Of a stretch of 64,000 bases of DNA, positions 44,620 to 53,063 are shown one piece after another. Numbering within the stretch: position 1 is the first letter of the stretch; each line of letters opens with the position of its first letter. This DNA is from Bradyrhizobium jicamae (lineage in GTDB: Bacteria > Pseudomonadota > Alphaproteobacteria > Rhizobiales > Xanthobacteraceae), in the NCBI RefSeq assembly GCF_018130695.1, contig NZ_JAFCJX010000008.1, forward strand, positions 1 to 64,000, written 5' to 3'. Both the position numbers and the translations under genes were made by a program. A model generated the notes under the pieces. The model saw only the letters and a list, made by a program, of their open reading frames with translations, was not told where the DNA came from and made no database searches.

Positions 44620-45062
44620 TTTCTCAACCGGCCTTGAGCGATGCGGAGCAAATTTAGCCCACATCACGTGCAGCATCCACACCCGAGCCGGGACCGCGAT
44701 TTCTGCAGGCCAGACAATCTTTTTTGATGGTTTCCAGCAGGATTTCCCGGCTGATCCGGACTGCTGAAGGATTTTCCCTTTGGCTCGCGCTCCGTAGCAA
44801 TTAATTGCCGCAGCGACGGCGATCTCAGCAAGTAAATTGCGCAGCGTTCAGTCATTAACGATGTCTGCATCGAACCTTTTTACGCAATTAATCGACTGCC
44901 ATTCCGAGATCGCAATTGTGCGCCAAACGATCTTGACTATCTCATGCATCAGCGCGATGGACACGCCGAGATCTTCAATGATCTCAGGCACTTTCGCGCG
45001 GTCGCGAGCCGTCTAAAAATCAAATCGTTCTAAATCCGGTCACATCGAGAAAACGAAAACAC
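44620..45062. other. AT-richer intergenic region with palindromes
   Basis: These 443 bases separate the divergent ATP-grasp and fpr genes and should hold both promoters. A perfect 12-bp palindrome GCAATTAATTGC lies at 44797-44808, and a related half, GCAATTAATCG, near 44884. GAGATC/GATCTC flank a 6-base centre near 44973-44990. No open frame looked coding and no -35/-10 pair was convincing. Confidence 0.5.
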
Positions 45063-45836
45063 ATGAGCGCGTTCTATCGAGAGAAGGTTCTTTCCGTTCA
45101 GCACTGGACCGATACGCTTTTCAGCTTCCGAGCCACCCGCGATTCCGGTTTCCGCTTCCAGAATGGCCAGTTCGCCATGATCGGCCTCGAGGTCGAGGGC
45201 CGGCCGCTGCTGCGCGCCTATTCGATGGCGAGCGCCAATCACGAGGAAGAGCTCGAGTTCTTCTCGATCAAGGTGCAGGACGGCCCGCTCACCTCCAAGC
45301 TGCAGAAGATCAAGGAAGGCGACACCATCCTGGTCGGCCGCAAGGCCACCGGCACGCTGATCACCGACAATCTGATCCCCGGCAAGCGGCTGCTGCTGCT
45401 GTCGACCGGCACCGGGCTGGCGCCGTTCGCGAGCCTGATCAAGGACCCCGACGTCTATGACCGCTACGACCAGATCGTGCTGGTGCATGGCTGCCGCCAG
45501 GTCTCCGAGCTTGCCTATGGCGAGGAGCTGGTCGCCAAGCTGCGCGACGACGAGCTGTTCGGCCCGCTGCTGTCGGAGAAGCTCTCGTATTATCCGACCG
45601 TGACGCGCGAGCCGTTCCGCAACCGCGGCCGCATCACCGACCTGATCACCTCGAACCAGCTGTTCACCGATCTGCATCAGGGCCCGCTCGACATCGAGAC
45701 CGACCGCATCATGATGTGCGGCAGCCCAGGCATGCTGGACGAGCTGAAGCAGATGTTCGAAGCCCGCGGCCTCAAGGAAGGCTCTGGCAATACGCCCGGT
45801 CACTTCGTGATCGAGAAGGCGTTCGTGGAGCGGTGA
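45063..45836 (+). CDS. fpr: Ferredoxin--NADP reductase
   Basis: This encodes 257 residues and is a plant-type/bacterial subclass FNR: FAD-binding RAYSMASANHEEELEFF, NADP-binding LLLSTGTGLAPFASLI, VLVHGCRQ, IMMCGSPGMLDEL, and the C-terminal FVIEKAFVER in which the last residues shape the active site. It exchanges electrons between NADPH and ferredoxin or flavodoxin in the cytoplasm, often in the oxidative-stress response. It is monocistronic, with a repeat downstream. Confidence 0.95.
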   Translation: MSAFYREKVLSVQHWTDTLFSFRATRDSGFRFQNGQFAMIGLEVEGRPLLRAYSMASANHEEELEFFSIKVQDGPLTSKLQKIKEGDTILVGRKATGTLITDNLIPGKRLLLLSTGTGLAPFASLIKDPDVYDRYDQIVLVHGCRQVSELAYGEELVAKLRDDELFGPLLSEKLSYYPTVTREPFRNRGRITDLITSNQLFTDLHQGPLDIETDRIMMCGSPGMLDELKQMFEARGLKEGSGNTPGHFVIEKAFVER

Positions 45837-45844
45837 GTCTCCTG

Positions 45845-45965
45845 TCCCGGACGCGGTGCAGCGTGCAACGCTGCTCCGCAGAGCCGGGACCCATTCTTTC
45901 CGACAACGTGGACCCCGGATCAGCAGCGCACCGCTACGCGCTGCGCAGCATCCGGGGAACGTTGC
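45845..45965. repeat. Intergenic palindromic element (family D)
   Basis: GTCCCGGACGCGGTGCAGCG mirrors CGCTGCTCCGCAGAGCCGGGAC in the left half, and CCCCGGAT...ATCCGGGG encloses CAGCGCA...TGCGCAGC in the right half. It lies between fpr and the patatin gene. Confidence 0.6.
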
Positions 45966-46050
45966 GGTTAGCGCGGTAGCGCCACACAATACCCCACTGC
46001 TATAAACCTCCCAACGCCGCGCATTGACGCTGGCGACGAGGGAGCGCGCA

Positions 46051-46920
46051 TTGTCCATCACCGATCCGGCTGCCCCGAAGACCGCCTTCGTCTTTGCCGG
46101 CGGCGGCAGTTTTGGTGCGATCCAGGTCGGGATGCTGCAGTCGCTGGCGGCGCACGGCATCACGGCCGACATGGTGGTCGGCTCCAGCGTCGGCGCGCTG
46201 AACGGCGCGTTCTATGCCGGAGACCCGACGGTTGCCGGCGCCGACCGGCTGGCCGAGATCTGGCGCGGCCTGAGGCGGCACGACGTGTTTCCGATGACCT
46301 GGAAGACGATGGCGAGCTTCCTGTGGCGGCGCGACTTCCTGATCCCGCATGACGGCGTGCGGAAACTGATCGACGACCACATCCCCTTCCGCAATCTGGA
46401 AGACGCCAGGATGCCGGTGCACATCGTCACGACCGACATCATCAGCGGCGACAGTGTGGTGCTGTCGGAGGGATCGACCGCGGAGGCGATCGTCGCCTCC
46501 ACCGCGATCCCCGGCGCGTTCTCGCCGGTGCACTACCGCGATCGTTTTCTCGCCGATGGTGCGATCTCCAGCAACACGCCGGTCCGCGTCGCGGTCAAGC
46601 ACGGCGCCAAGCGCCTGATCGTGCTGCCGACCGGGCATGCCTGCGCCAACCAGGCGCCGCCGGTCGGCGCGCTCGCCAATGCCCTGCACGCGCTGACGCT
46701 GCTGATCGCTCGCCAACTCGTCAACGAGTTGGAAAACCTCGATCCCGCCGTGACCCATTTCGTGATCCCGCCGCTGTGCCCGCTGGTCGGCTCGCCCTAC
46801 GATTTCTCCCGCACCGACGACCACATCAGTCGCGCCCGCCACAGCACCGACGCCTGGCTGGCGCAGGACGGGCTCGAGCCCAACAAGATCCCGCACGAGC
46901 TGCAGCCGCACGATCATTAG
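46051..46920 (+). CDS. Patatin-like phospholipase
   Basis: This encodes about 289 residues from a TTG at 46051, preferred because GAGGGAG lies 6 bases upstream; a TTG at 46024 would add 9 residues. It is a Ser-Asp dyad lipid hydrolase: oxyanion hole FAGGGSFGAIQVGML, nucleophile GSSVGALNG, and catalytic Asp in FLADGAISSNTPV. It has no signal peptide and probably acts on membrane lipids from the cytoplasmic side. It is monocistronic. Confidence 0.88.
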   Translation: MSITDPAAPKTAFVFAGGGSFGAIQVGMLQSLAAHGITADMVVGSSVGALNGAFYAGDPTVAGADRLAEIWRGLRRHDVFPMTWKTMASFLWRRDFLIPHDGVRKLIDDHIPFRNLEDARMPVHIVTTDIISGDSVVLSEGSTAEAIVASTAIPGAFSPVHYRDRFLADGAISSNTPVRVAVKHGAKRLIVLPTGHACANQAPPVGALANALHALTLLIARQLVNELENLDPAVTHFVIPPLCPLVGSPYDFSRTDDHISRARHSTDAWLAQDGLEPNKIPHELQPHDH

Positions 46921-47115
46921 GTGGCGCAGCGGCCGCTTGCTCGCTTCACCTCTCCCGCTGCACCGCAAAACAGGCGTCCCGCTCCCCATTCACGTCATCG
47001 CGAGCAGCTGTCACATCCCTGACCCCCACCGCGTATAAGCGTGTAGCACTGGCTCGCTGAGTTGGATTAGGCTGACATGCCGAGGGAATTTCGGCAGAGG
47101 GGCTCGAGGGGTTCG

Positions 47116-48747
47116 ATGGACACGCTGCTGCTTCCGTTCTCGCCACGCTTCATCGTGCTGACGATCTGCGGCGTGGTCACCGCGTTGCTGCTGGGGATCG
47201 GGGTCTTCGACCACAATCCGAAGATCTGGGAAGTCGTGCTGATCCCGCTGGTGATCTTCGCCGCGCTGACGCTGCTCGGCATCCGCGATCTCGTGCAGAA
47301 GAACCATGCGGTGCTGCGCAACTACCCGATCTCGGCGCATTTGCGCTTCCTGCTCGAGGAAATCCGCCCGGAGATGCGGCAATACTTCTTCGAGAGCGAG
47401 AAGGACGGCATGCCGTTCTCGCGCGACACCCGCGCGGTGGTCTATCAGCGCGCCAAGATGGTGCTCGACAAGCGCCCGTTCGGCACCCAGGAGGACGTCT
47501 ATCGTGAGGGCTATGAGTGGATGCACCATTCGGTGGCGCCGAAGAGCCATGCCGATCCGAGCTTCCGCATCACCATCGGCGGCCCCGACTGCACCAGGCC
47601 GTATTCGGCCTCGGTCTTCAACATCTCCGCGATGAGCTTCGGCGCTCTGAGCCCGAATGCGGTGCGCGCGCTCAATGCCGGCGCCAGGAAGGGCGGTTTT
47701 GCCCACGACACCGGCGAGGGCGGCGTCAGCCCCTATCACCGCGAGAAGGGCGGCGACATCATCTGGGAGGTCGGCTCCGGCTATTTCGGCTGCCGCAACC
47801 GCGACGGCAGCTTCAACCCGGATGAATTCGCCCGCATCTCCGCCGACGACCAGATCAAGATGGTCGAGCTCAAGATCAGCCAGGGCGCCAAGCCCGGCCA
47901 TGGCGGTGTGCTGCCGGCGGCCAAGGTGTCCGAGGAAATCTCGAAGATCCGCGGCGTCCCGATGGGCGAGGACTGCATCTCGCCGGCCTCCCACAAGGCG
48001 TTCTCGACGCCGCTGCAGATGATGGAGTTCGTCGCGAACATGCGAAAGCTGTCCGGCGGCAAGCCGGCCGGCTTCAAGATGTGCATCGGCCATCCCTGGG
48101 AATTTCTGGCGATCTGCAAGGCGATGAAGGAAAGCGGGCTCTACCCCGACTTCATCGTGGTCGACGGCAATGAGGGCGGCACCGGCGCCGCGCCGCTGGA
48201 ATTCATGGACCATCTGGGCATGCCGATGCGCGAGGGCGTCAGCTTCGTGCACAACGCGCTGGTCGGCATCGGCGCGCGCGACCGCATCAAGCTCGGCGCC
48301 TCCGGCAAGATCGCGACCGCCTTCGACATGGCGCGCGCGATGGCGATCGGCGCCGACTGGTGCAATTCGGCGCGTGGCTTCATGTTCTCGCTCGGCTGCA
48401 TCCAGTCGCTGAGCTGTCACACCGACCGCTGCCCGACCGGTGTCACCTCGCAGGACCCGATCCGCAACCGCGCGCTCTACGTGCCCGACAAGATCGAGCG
48501 CGTGTACAATTATCACCACAATACGCTGCACGCGCTGGCCGAACTGCTCGCCGCCGCCGGCCTCGAGCATCCGCAGGAGCTGCGCCCGATCCACTTCTCG
48601 CAGCGGACCTCGACCACCGAAGTCTGCTCGTTCGCACAGCTCTATCCGGCGCTGCGGCCGGGTGAGTTGCTCGAAGGCACCGAGGATCGCCGCTTCCGCG
48701 ACGCCTGGGCAATGGCGCGGGCGGATTCGTTCCAGCCGGCGGGATAG
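47116..48747 (+). CDS. Membrane-anchored FMN-binding glutamate synthase-like protein
   Basis: This encodes 543 residues from the ATG at 47116, chosen because GAGGGG lies at good distance; an ATG at 47077 is possible. Two hydrophobic segments (about residues 10-28 and 38-55) come first. Then follows the FMN barrel of glutamate synthase large subunits: NISAMSFGALSPNAVRALN, GEGGVSPYHREKGGDIIWEV, and VDGNEGGTGAAPLEFMDH. The iron-sulfur motif C-x5-C-x4-C (CIQSLSCHTDRCPTG) is kept. The glutaminase and C-terminal domains of full-length GltB are absent, so it is not a normal glutamate synthase. Its substrate is unknown. Confidence 0.85.
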   Translation: MDTLLLPFSPRFIVLTICGVVTALLLGIGVFDHNPKIWEVVLIPLVIFAALTLLGIRDLVQKNHAVLRNYPISAHLRFLLEEIRPEMRQYFFESEKDGMPFSRDTRAVVYQRAKMVLDKRPFGTQEDVYREGYEWMHHSVAPKSHADPSFRITIGGPDCTRPYSASVFNISAMSFGALSPNAVRALNAGARKGGFAHDTGEGGVSPYHREKGGDIIWEVGSGYFGCRNRDGSFNPDEFARISADDQIKMVELKISQGAKPGHGGVLPAAKVSEEISKIRGVPMGEDCISPASHKAFSTPLQMMEFVANMRKLSGGKPAGFKMCIGHPWEFLAICKAMKESGLYPDFIVVDGNEGGTGAAPLEFMDHLGMPMREGVSFVHNALVGIGARDRIKLGASGKIATAFDMARAMAIGADWCNSARGFMFSLGCIQSLSCHTDRCPTGVTSQDPIRNRALYVPDKIERVYNYHHNTLHALAELLAAAGLEHPQELRPIHFSQRTSTTEVCSFAQLYPALRPGELLEGTEDRRFRDAWAMARADSFQPAG

Positions 48748-48756
48748 GGTGGATAT

Positions 48757-48884
48757 TCGCTGTCGTCCTGGCGAAAGCCAGGACCCGTAACCACAGGATT
48801 TGGGAATTGGATTCGCTGTGGCCCGCGCCTGCTAAATCTGCTGACATTAGTGGTAATGGGTCCTGGCGTTCGCCAGGACGACGA
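48757..48884. repeat. Intergenic palindromic element (family E)
   Basis: TCGTCCTGGCGAAAGCCAGGAC on the left and GTCCTGGCGTTCGCCAGGACGA on the right are each hairpins and are inverted copies of each other. The element ends 6 bases before the sulfotransferase ATG and so forms the whole leader of that gene. Confidence 0.7.
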
Positions 48885-48889
48885 AGATC

Positions 48890-50023
48890 ATGCTGATCTG
48901 GCTTGCGTCCTACCCTCGATCCGGAAACACCTTCTTCCGCGTGCTGCTGCGGCAGGTCTACGGCATCGCCACCTACGACCTGCACGAGCCGGATGCCGAC
49001 CGGCCCGAATATGAGCACATCATCGGCAATGCCAGGCTCGATCGGACGATCGCGGACATGCACCGCGACGACCGCCTGCACATCGTGAAGACGCACGATC
49101 TGCCGACCGAGGACTATCCCGCGATCTATCTGGTGCGCGACGGCCGCGACGCCGTGGCGTCCTACGCGCACTTTGCGCTCGATCCCAGGCTCGCCGCCGA
49201 CCGCGGCGCCTATCTCGACCTGCTGCGCAATCTGATCGAGACCACCGGCTCCTATGGCGGCTGGAGCGGCAATGTCCGCGCCTGGATGGCCCGGCACACG
49301 CCGACCGTGGTGGTGCGGTTCGACGATCTCATCGCGCATCCGATGGAGGAGCTGCGGCGCGCGATGACTGCAATCGGCATCACGGCGCCGGAGACTGGCG
49401 TGACGCAGCTGCCGAGCTTTGCCGAGCTGCAGAAGATCGGGCCGCAATTCTTCCGCAAGGGACGCACCGGTGCATGGCATGAGGACATGCCGGCTGATTT
49501 GCACGTGTCGTTCTGGCGCCGCCACGGCGACACCATGCGCGCGCTCGGTTATCGCGACGCCGAGCCGGCGGCCGAGGAATTCGCCGGCGCGCGTTTGGCG
49601 GCAGGTGAAACCCTGTCGTTTGCCGCCGGCGGCAACGGTCGTCCCGCGCTCGGCCATGGCTGGGGCGAGCCGGAAGCGTGGGGCGCCTGGTCAATCGACC
49701 GTCGTGCCGCGCTACAGCTCGCGGTCGGCCGCGATCAGGCCGCGCCGATCGAGATCGCGCTCTTCTATCGCAGCTTCGTCGAGGGCGCGCGCAAGATTGA
49801 GATCGTGTGTCGCGCGGCCGGCGGGACGGTTGCATCCTGGACCTGCAGCGTGGAGAATTGGTGCGGCGTGCAGGGGATCACCATTCCGGCAGATGCCGTC
49901 AGCACGGATGGAATCGTCACGCTGGAGTTCGAGATCTCCGATCCGGTCTCGCCCGCACAGCTCGGCCTCAGCCCCGACACACGTCCGCTCGGACTGGGCA
50001 TCGAAACGATGCGGCGGGTGTGA
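48890..50023 (+). CDS. Sulfotransferase-domain protein
   Basis: This encodes 377 residues. The N-terminal 225 residues are a PAPS-dependent sulfotransferase, with the 5'-phosphosulfate loop WLASYPRSGNTFFRVLLRQ, the second PAPS motif YLVRDGRDAVASYAHFAL and the late FFRKGRTGAWHEDMP typical of the family. The last 110 residues look like a separate beta-rich domain (VASWTCSVENWCGVQGI and so on) that may bind a glycan or lipid acceptor. The acceptor is unknown. The ribosome site is weak because the leader is a repeat element. Confidence 0.85.
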   Translation: MLIWLASYPRSGNTFFRVLLRQVYGIATYDLHEPDADRPEYEHIIGNARLDRTIADMHRDDRLHIVKTHDLPTEDYPAIYLVRDGRDAVASYAHFALDPRLAADRGAYLDLLRNLIETTGSYGGWSGNVRAWMARHTPTVVVRFDDLIAHPMEELRRAMTAIGITAPETGVTQLPSFAELQKIGPQFFRKGRTGAWHEDMPADLHVSFWRRHGDTMRALGYRDAEPAAEEFAGARLAAGETLSFAAGGNGRPALGHGWGEPEAWGAWSIDRRAALQLAVGRDQAAPIEIALFYRSFVEGARKIEIVCRAAGGTVASWTCSVENWCGVQGITIPADAVSTDGIVTLEFEISDPVSPAQLGLSPDTRPLGLGIETMRRV

Positions 50024-50035
50024 TTTGTGGTGACC

Positions 50036-50127
50036 TCGTAGCCCGGATGGAGCGAAGCGCAATCCGGGAAGGTCCATCCGCGGATGAAGCGGCCCCGGAT
50101 TGCGCTGCGCTCCATCCGGGCTACGGG
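50036..50127. repeat. Inverted intergenic repeat (family F)
   Basis: GTAGCCCGGATGGAGCGAAG then CGCAATCCGGG on the left mirrors CCCGGATTGCGCTGCGCTCC then ATCCGGGCTAC on the right. It fills the gap between convergent sulfotransferase and porin genes and should fold into one long hairpin. Confidence 0.75.
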
Positions 50128-50135
50128 GCCGCCTG

Positions 50136-52124
50136 CTAAAACTCCCCGTGCAAGCGCCCTGAGAAAATATGCACCGGGCCGCGGTCGGCGTTGTAGGCGG
50201 GGTTGGTGACGAACTGATAGTCGGCGGTCAGCGTGAAATACTTGTTCAGGGAATAGGCGTAGTAGGCCTCGAGGATGCGCTCCTGGCGATAGTTCAGCGC
50301 GCCGTCGCCGATCAGGACACCGAGCCCGCCGGCGGCGATGAAATCGCGATGGTCCTTCGACAGCGAATTGATCGCGCCGCCGATGCCGATCGTGTCGTCG
50401 GGCCGGCCCCATTTGGTGCCTTTGATCGAGGTGCCCATCGACAGCGAGGCATCGATGTCGGTGAAGGCCATGATCTCGGTCTTGCCGTCGTTCCAGCTCC
50501 AGCGGCCGAACAGGCCGATGTCGTCGGTCAGCGCCTGCTCGAGGTTGACGACGTAGCCGTATTTGATGCGGCCGGTGCGGGTCAGCGAGATGTCGAGATT
50601 GAGCGCGGGATTGTCTAGCGTCTCGCGATAGCTGCCGGAGAAGGCGCTGTTCAGCCAGGCGATGGTGCGCAGCTTGCCGGGCAGCGAGAACAGGGAGTAG
50701 CGCGTCTCGAGTTCGAGCACATAGGTGCCGCGCTCGAACACATTGGTGTCGAAGCTGTTGGAATTCGACACCGATTGCATCAGGAAATAGCCGCCGCGCA
50801 GCGCCCATTGCTTCTGATTGAGCTCGGCGGTGACGCCATAGCTCAAGCCGACCTTGTCGGCGGAATAGTCGAACGCGCCCGGCGCCCACATCGACCAGTT
50901 GATGAAGTCCTTGCGGGTGTCCTTGGCGTAGGCGTTGCCGTCGAACACGTCCATGACCGCGAATTTGCCGGCCTGGATGGTCAACCGGTTGACGTCGACC
51001 TTGCCGCCGAGCTGGGTGGGCCCGCTGGCCAATTCCTCCTGCTCGCCGCCGAAGCCGAAGGTCTGGCGCACGAACAGCCGCGAGGTGTTGTAATGCGGAT
51101 AGGGGAAGTTGGACTTCTGCGCCTCGCCGCTCGAAAAGCCGGCCAGACCGACCGTGTCGTTCAGGCCAAAACCCTGCAGCAGCTCGGGATTGTAATAGAC
51201 CTCGCCGCCGTCCCAGAGGCGCGCATTGAGGAACAGGCTGCTGCTCCAGGTCGCCTGTGCCTGCGGCGCCGGCGTCAAGCTGTTCGTCCCTGTGTAGGGC
51301 GCACGGAACGAGGGGTAGCCCTGCGGCAGATAGGTGGTCTGGCCGTGGATCTCCCAGCGATCGGATTCAGGATTGGCAATCGCCGCCATCGGCGTGACGC
51401 CGCTGGCCCCGGTCAGGTCGATCTTGCGGTTCAACCCGAGGCGGACCATCTGCAGATCGGGGTTGGAGGAGTATTGCGTGCCCGACGGCAGGATGACGCC
51501 GGCGCGGTCGAAATGGCTGTAGAGATATTCCGCGCGCGCCGTCCAGTTTGGCGCAATGGCGTATTCGAGGCCGGCACCGGCGGCCCAGCCGAAGCGGACA
51601 TGGATGTCCTTTTCCTCGTCGCCGATTGTGGGCGCATTGACGAAGCGCTGGCCCATATAGGCGAAGCCGCCGGTCGCATAGGCGAGCCACGGCCCGCTCG
51701 CATAGCCGATGCGGCCGCGCACGGTGCCCAAGTAGTCCCACTGCTCGTTCGCCAGCGAGCGCGGCGTCGCGATCAGCGACATCACCGAGTTCGAGGTGAG
51801 ATAGTTCGGGAACGTAATGTCGCTTTCGACGCCGAGCAGCAGGCCGGAATTGGTCCGCCAATTGTAGCCGGCCTGCAGGCCGCCGATCATGCCGCTGAAA
51901 TTGTTGTTCGTGGTGGTCACCGCGGGATCGATCAGCGTCGCGGTCGACGTGCCGCGGCTATAGCCGGCATGGGCGCCGACATAGAAGCCGGTCCAGTCGT
52001 ACACGGTTTTCAGATAGGGCGCCTTCACCGGCAGCGCGGCGTCAGCCGCATGCGCCGCTCCGCCAAGGGCAATCGCGCCCAGGGCGACGCCGGCCAGAAG
52101 GTGAGATCGGTAAAAACGGCTCAT
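50136..52124 (-). CDS. Outer-membrane protein: Omp25/RopB-like barrel fused to OprB-like porin
   Basis: This encodes 662 residues with signal peptide ending at AAHAA. Two barrels can be seen. Residues about 35-235 match the small Omp25/RopB type, with DWTGFYVGAHAGYSRG, GGLQAGYNWRTNSGLLLGVE, GRIGYASGPWLAYATGGFAY and WTARAEYLYSHFD then LGLNRKI. Residues about 250-662 match OprB carbohydrate-selective porins, with WEIHGQTTYLPQGYPSF, RLWDGGEVYYNPELLQGFGL, FAVMDVFDGNAYAKDTRKDF and the final TADYQFVTNPAYNADRGPVH. One polypeptide thus predicts two beta barrels in the outer membrane. Similar fusions occur in the Bradyrhizobium group. Confidence 0.85.
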   Translation of the reverse strand: MSRFYRSHLLAGVALGAIALGGAAHAADAALPVKAPYLKTVYDWTGFYVGAHAGYSRGTSTATLIDPAVTTTNNNFSGMIGGLQAGYNWRTNSGLLLGVESDITFPNYLTSNSVMSLIATPRSLANEQWDYLGTVRGRIGYASGPWLAYATGGFAYMGQRFVNAPTIGDEEKDIHVRFGWAAGAGLEYAIAPNWTARAEYLYSHFDRAGVILPSGTQYSSNPDLQMVRLGLNRKIDLTGASGVTPMAAIANPESDRWEIHGQTTYLPQGYPSFRAPYTGTNSLTPAPQAQATWSSSLFLNARLWDGGEVYYNPELLQGFGLNDTVGLAGFSSGEAQKSNFPYPHYNTSRLFVRQTFGFGGEQEELASGPTQLGGKVDVNRLTIQAGKFAVMDVFDGNAYAKDTRKDFINWSMWAPGAFDYSADKVGLSYGVTAELNQKQWALRGGYFLMQSVSNSNSFDTNVFERGTYVLELETRYSLFSLPGKLRTIAWLNSAFSGSYRETLDNPALNLDISLTRTGRIKYGYVVNLEQALTDDIGLFGRWSWNDGKTEIMAFTDIDASLSMGTSIKGTKWGRPDDTIGIGGAINSLSKDHRDFIAAGGLGVLIGDGALNYRQERILEAYYAYSLNKYFTLTADYQFVTNPAYNADRGPVHIFSGRLHGEF

Positions 52125-52414
52125 GACGCGATGCTATCAGGCGCGAGGGACAGGGTTTCGCGCGGCATCACGACAGATTTGGCAGCATCCCGCCACCACC
52201 GAAATGAAGTCATCATCCGTCGCCCCCGACAAATTCCAGACCCGAGCCCGGACCGGATACTCACCAGCTTTCGTCAACCTTTATTGCAAGTAATTCGCAG
52301 TAGCAACTAAGAGTGAGCTGATACCTGCTGAATCGCATCCGGCGATGACAGTTTTGCAACAGGGGCGAGGGTCACCCGGCGAAGGGGCGGCGAAGGGGGC
52401 GGGCCCAAAAGGTT
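52125..52414. other. Upstream region of porin gene
   Basis: These 290 bases, between the porin start and the double hairpin at 52415, should hold the porin promoter on the minus strand. No convincing -35/-10 pair, operator or open frame was found. The stretch 52370-52400 is extremely G-rich. Confidence 0.35.
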
Positions 52415-52477
52415 GACCCGCCCGGGGGGACGACCGGGCGGGTCGGGTGCGACACGGGGTGGATGAGGACCCGTGTC
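52415..52477 (-). terminator. Double hairpin downstream of small secreted-protein gene
   Basis: Two perfect stems lie in series: GACACGGG/CCCGTGTC (52451-52458 and 52470-52477) and GACCCGCCCGG/CCGGGCGGGTC (52415-52425 and 52434-52444). They follow the stop of the minus-strand gene at 52515 by about 40 bases. No T-run is present. Confidence 0.5.
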
Positions 52478-52514
52478 GAACACAGGATCCACAAGCCGTC
52501 AGACGTTCAGTCGA

Positions 52515-52775
52515 TCAGTAGCAGGTGCGGACGCGGCCGATGTAGTTGCCGTAGGCGTCGTACTGGCGAACCCAGCCGCAGCGGCGATAGTCGTCGTAGT
52601 AGTAGCCGTTGTTGGCGGCGATCGCGCTGCCGACGATGGCGGCGCCGACGAGGCCGGCTCCAACACCCCAGCCCCAGCCGATCGGCTTGGCCTGAGCAGA
52701 CGAGGTGGTCGCCATGGTGCCGGCCACGGTGAGGGCGGCGAAAGCGACGGCGGCAAACTTGGTCTTGATCGACAT
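52515..52775 (-). CDS. Small glycine/tyrosine-rich secreted protein
   Basis: This encodes 86 residues from the ATG at 52775, with GGATGGAG upstream. A signal peptide (cleaved near SAQA) is followed by a glycine-rich hydrophobic segment, WGWGVGAGLVGAAIVGSA, and a short tail rich in Tyr and Arg (NNGYYYDDYRRCGWVRQYD). Many small proteins of this layout occur in the Bradyrhizobium group with no known role. The longer upstream frame is non-coding. It lies alone between the porin gene and a repeat. Confidence 0.75.
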   Translation of the reverse strand: MSIKTKFAAVAFAALTVAGTMATTSSAQAKPIGWGWGVGAGLVGAAIVGSAIAANNGYYYDDYRRCGWVRQYDAYGNYIGRVRTCY

Positions 52776-52920
52776 GAAAAACTCCATCCTTGCTTCGAGG
52801 GCGGCCATTGTGGTCCGCATGCGAGTTGGACGGAGGCTTTGCGAAATCGGTTCGATGTCGAAGCTGGAAATATGGTTTCGTGAATTGTTTCGTCGGAAAC
52901 ACAAGCGCGTGAGCCCTCAA

Positions 52921-53048
52921 CCCTCATCCTGAGGAGACCGCGAAGCGGGCGTCTCGAGGGATGCAGGCCGCAGACGGGGCCTCATGGTTCGCCCGGCGAT
53001 GCGAAGCATCGTCCGGAGACGCGCTACGCGCTCCTCACCATGAGGGGC
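52921..53048. repeat. Long inverted intergenic repeat (family B)
   Basis: The element contains CCTCATCCTGAGGAG, GCGTCTCGAGG, CCTCATGGTTCG and, at the right, GCGCTCCTCACCATGAGGGG, plus inner GATGCGAAGCATCG. It is related to the copy at 23885 but more degenerate in its left half. Confidence 0.65.
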
Positions 53049-53063
53049 TTGTGACGTAGTTCG

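Noticed and set aside
44664..44870. 68-codon minus-strand frame upstream of the ATP-grasp gene
   Set aside because: Composition is not coding-like and it would occupy the promoter region of the operon.
47011..48594. 527-codon open frame antisense to the glutamate synthase-like gene
   Set aside because: Same kind of shadow; no ribosome site or recognisable domain.
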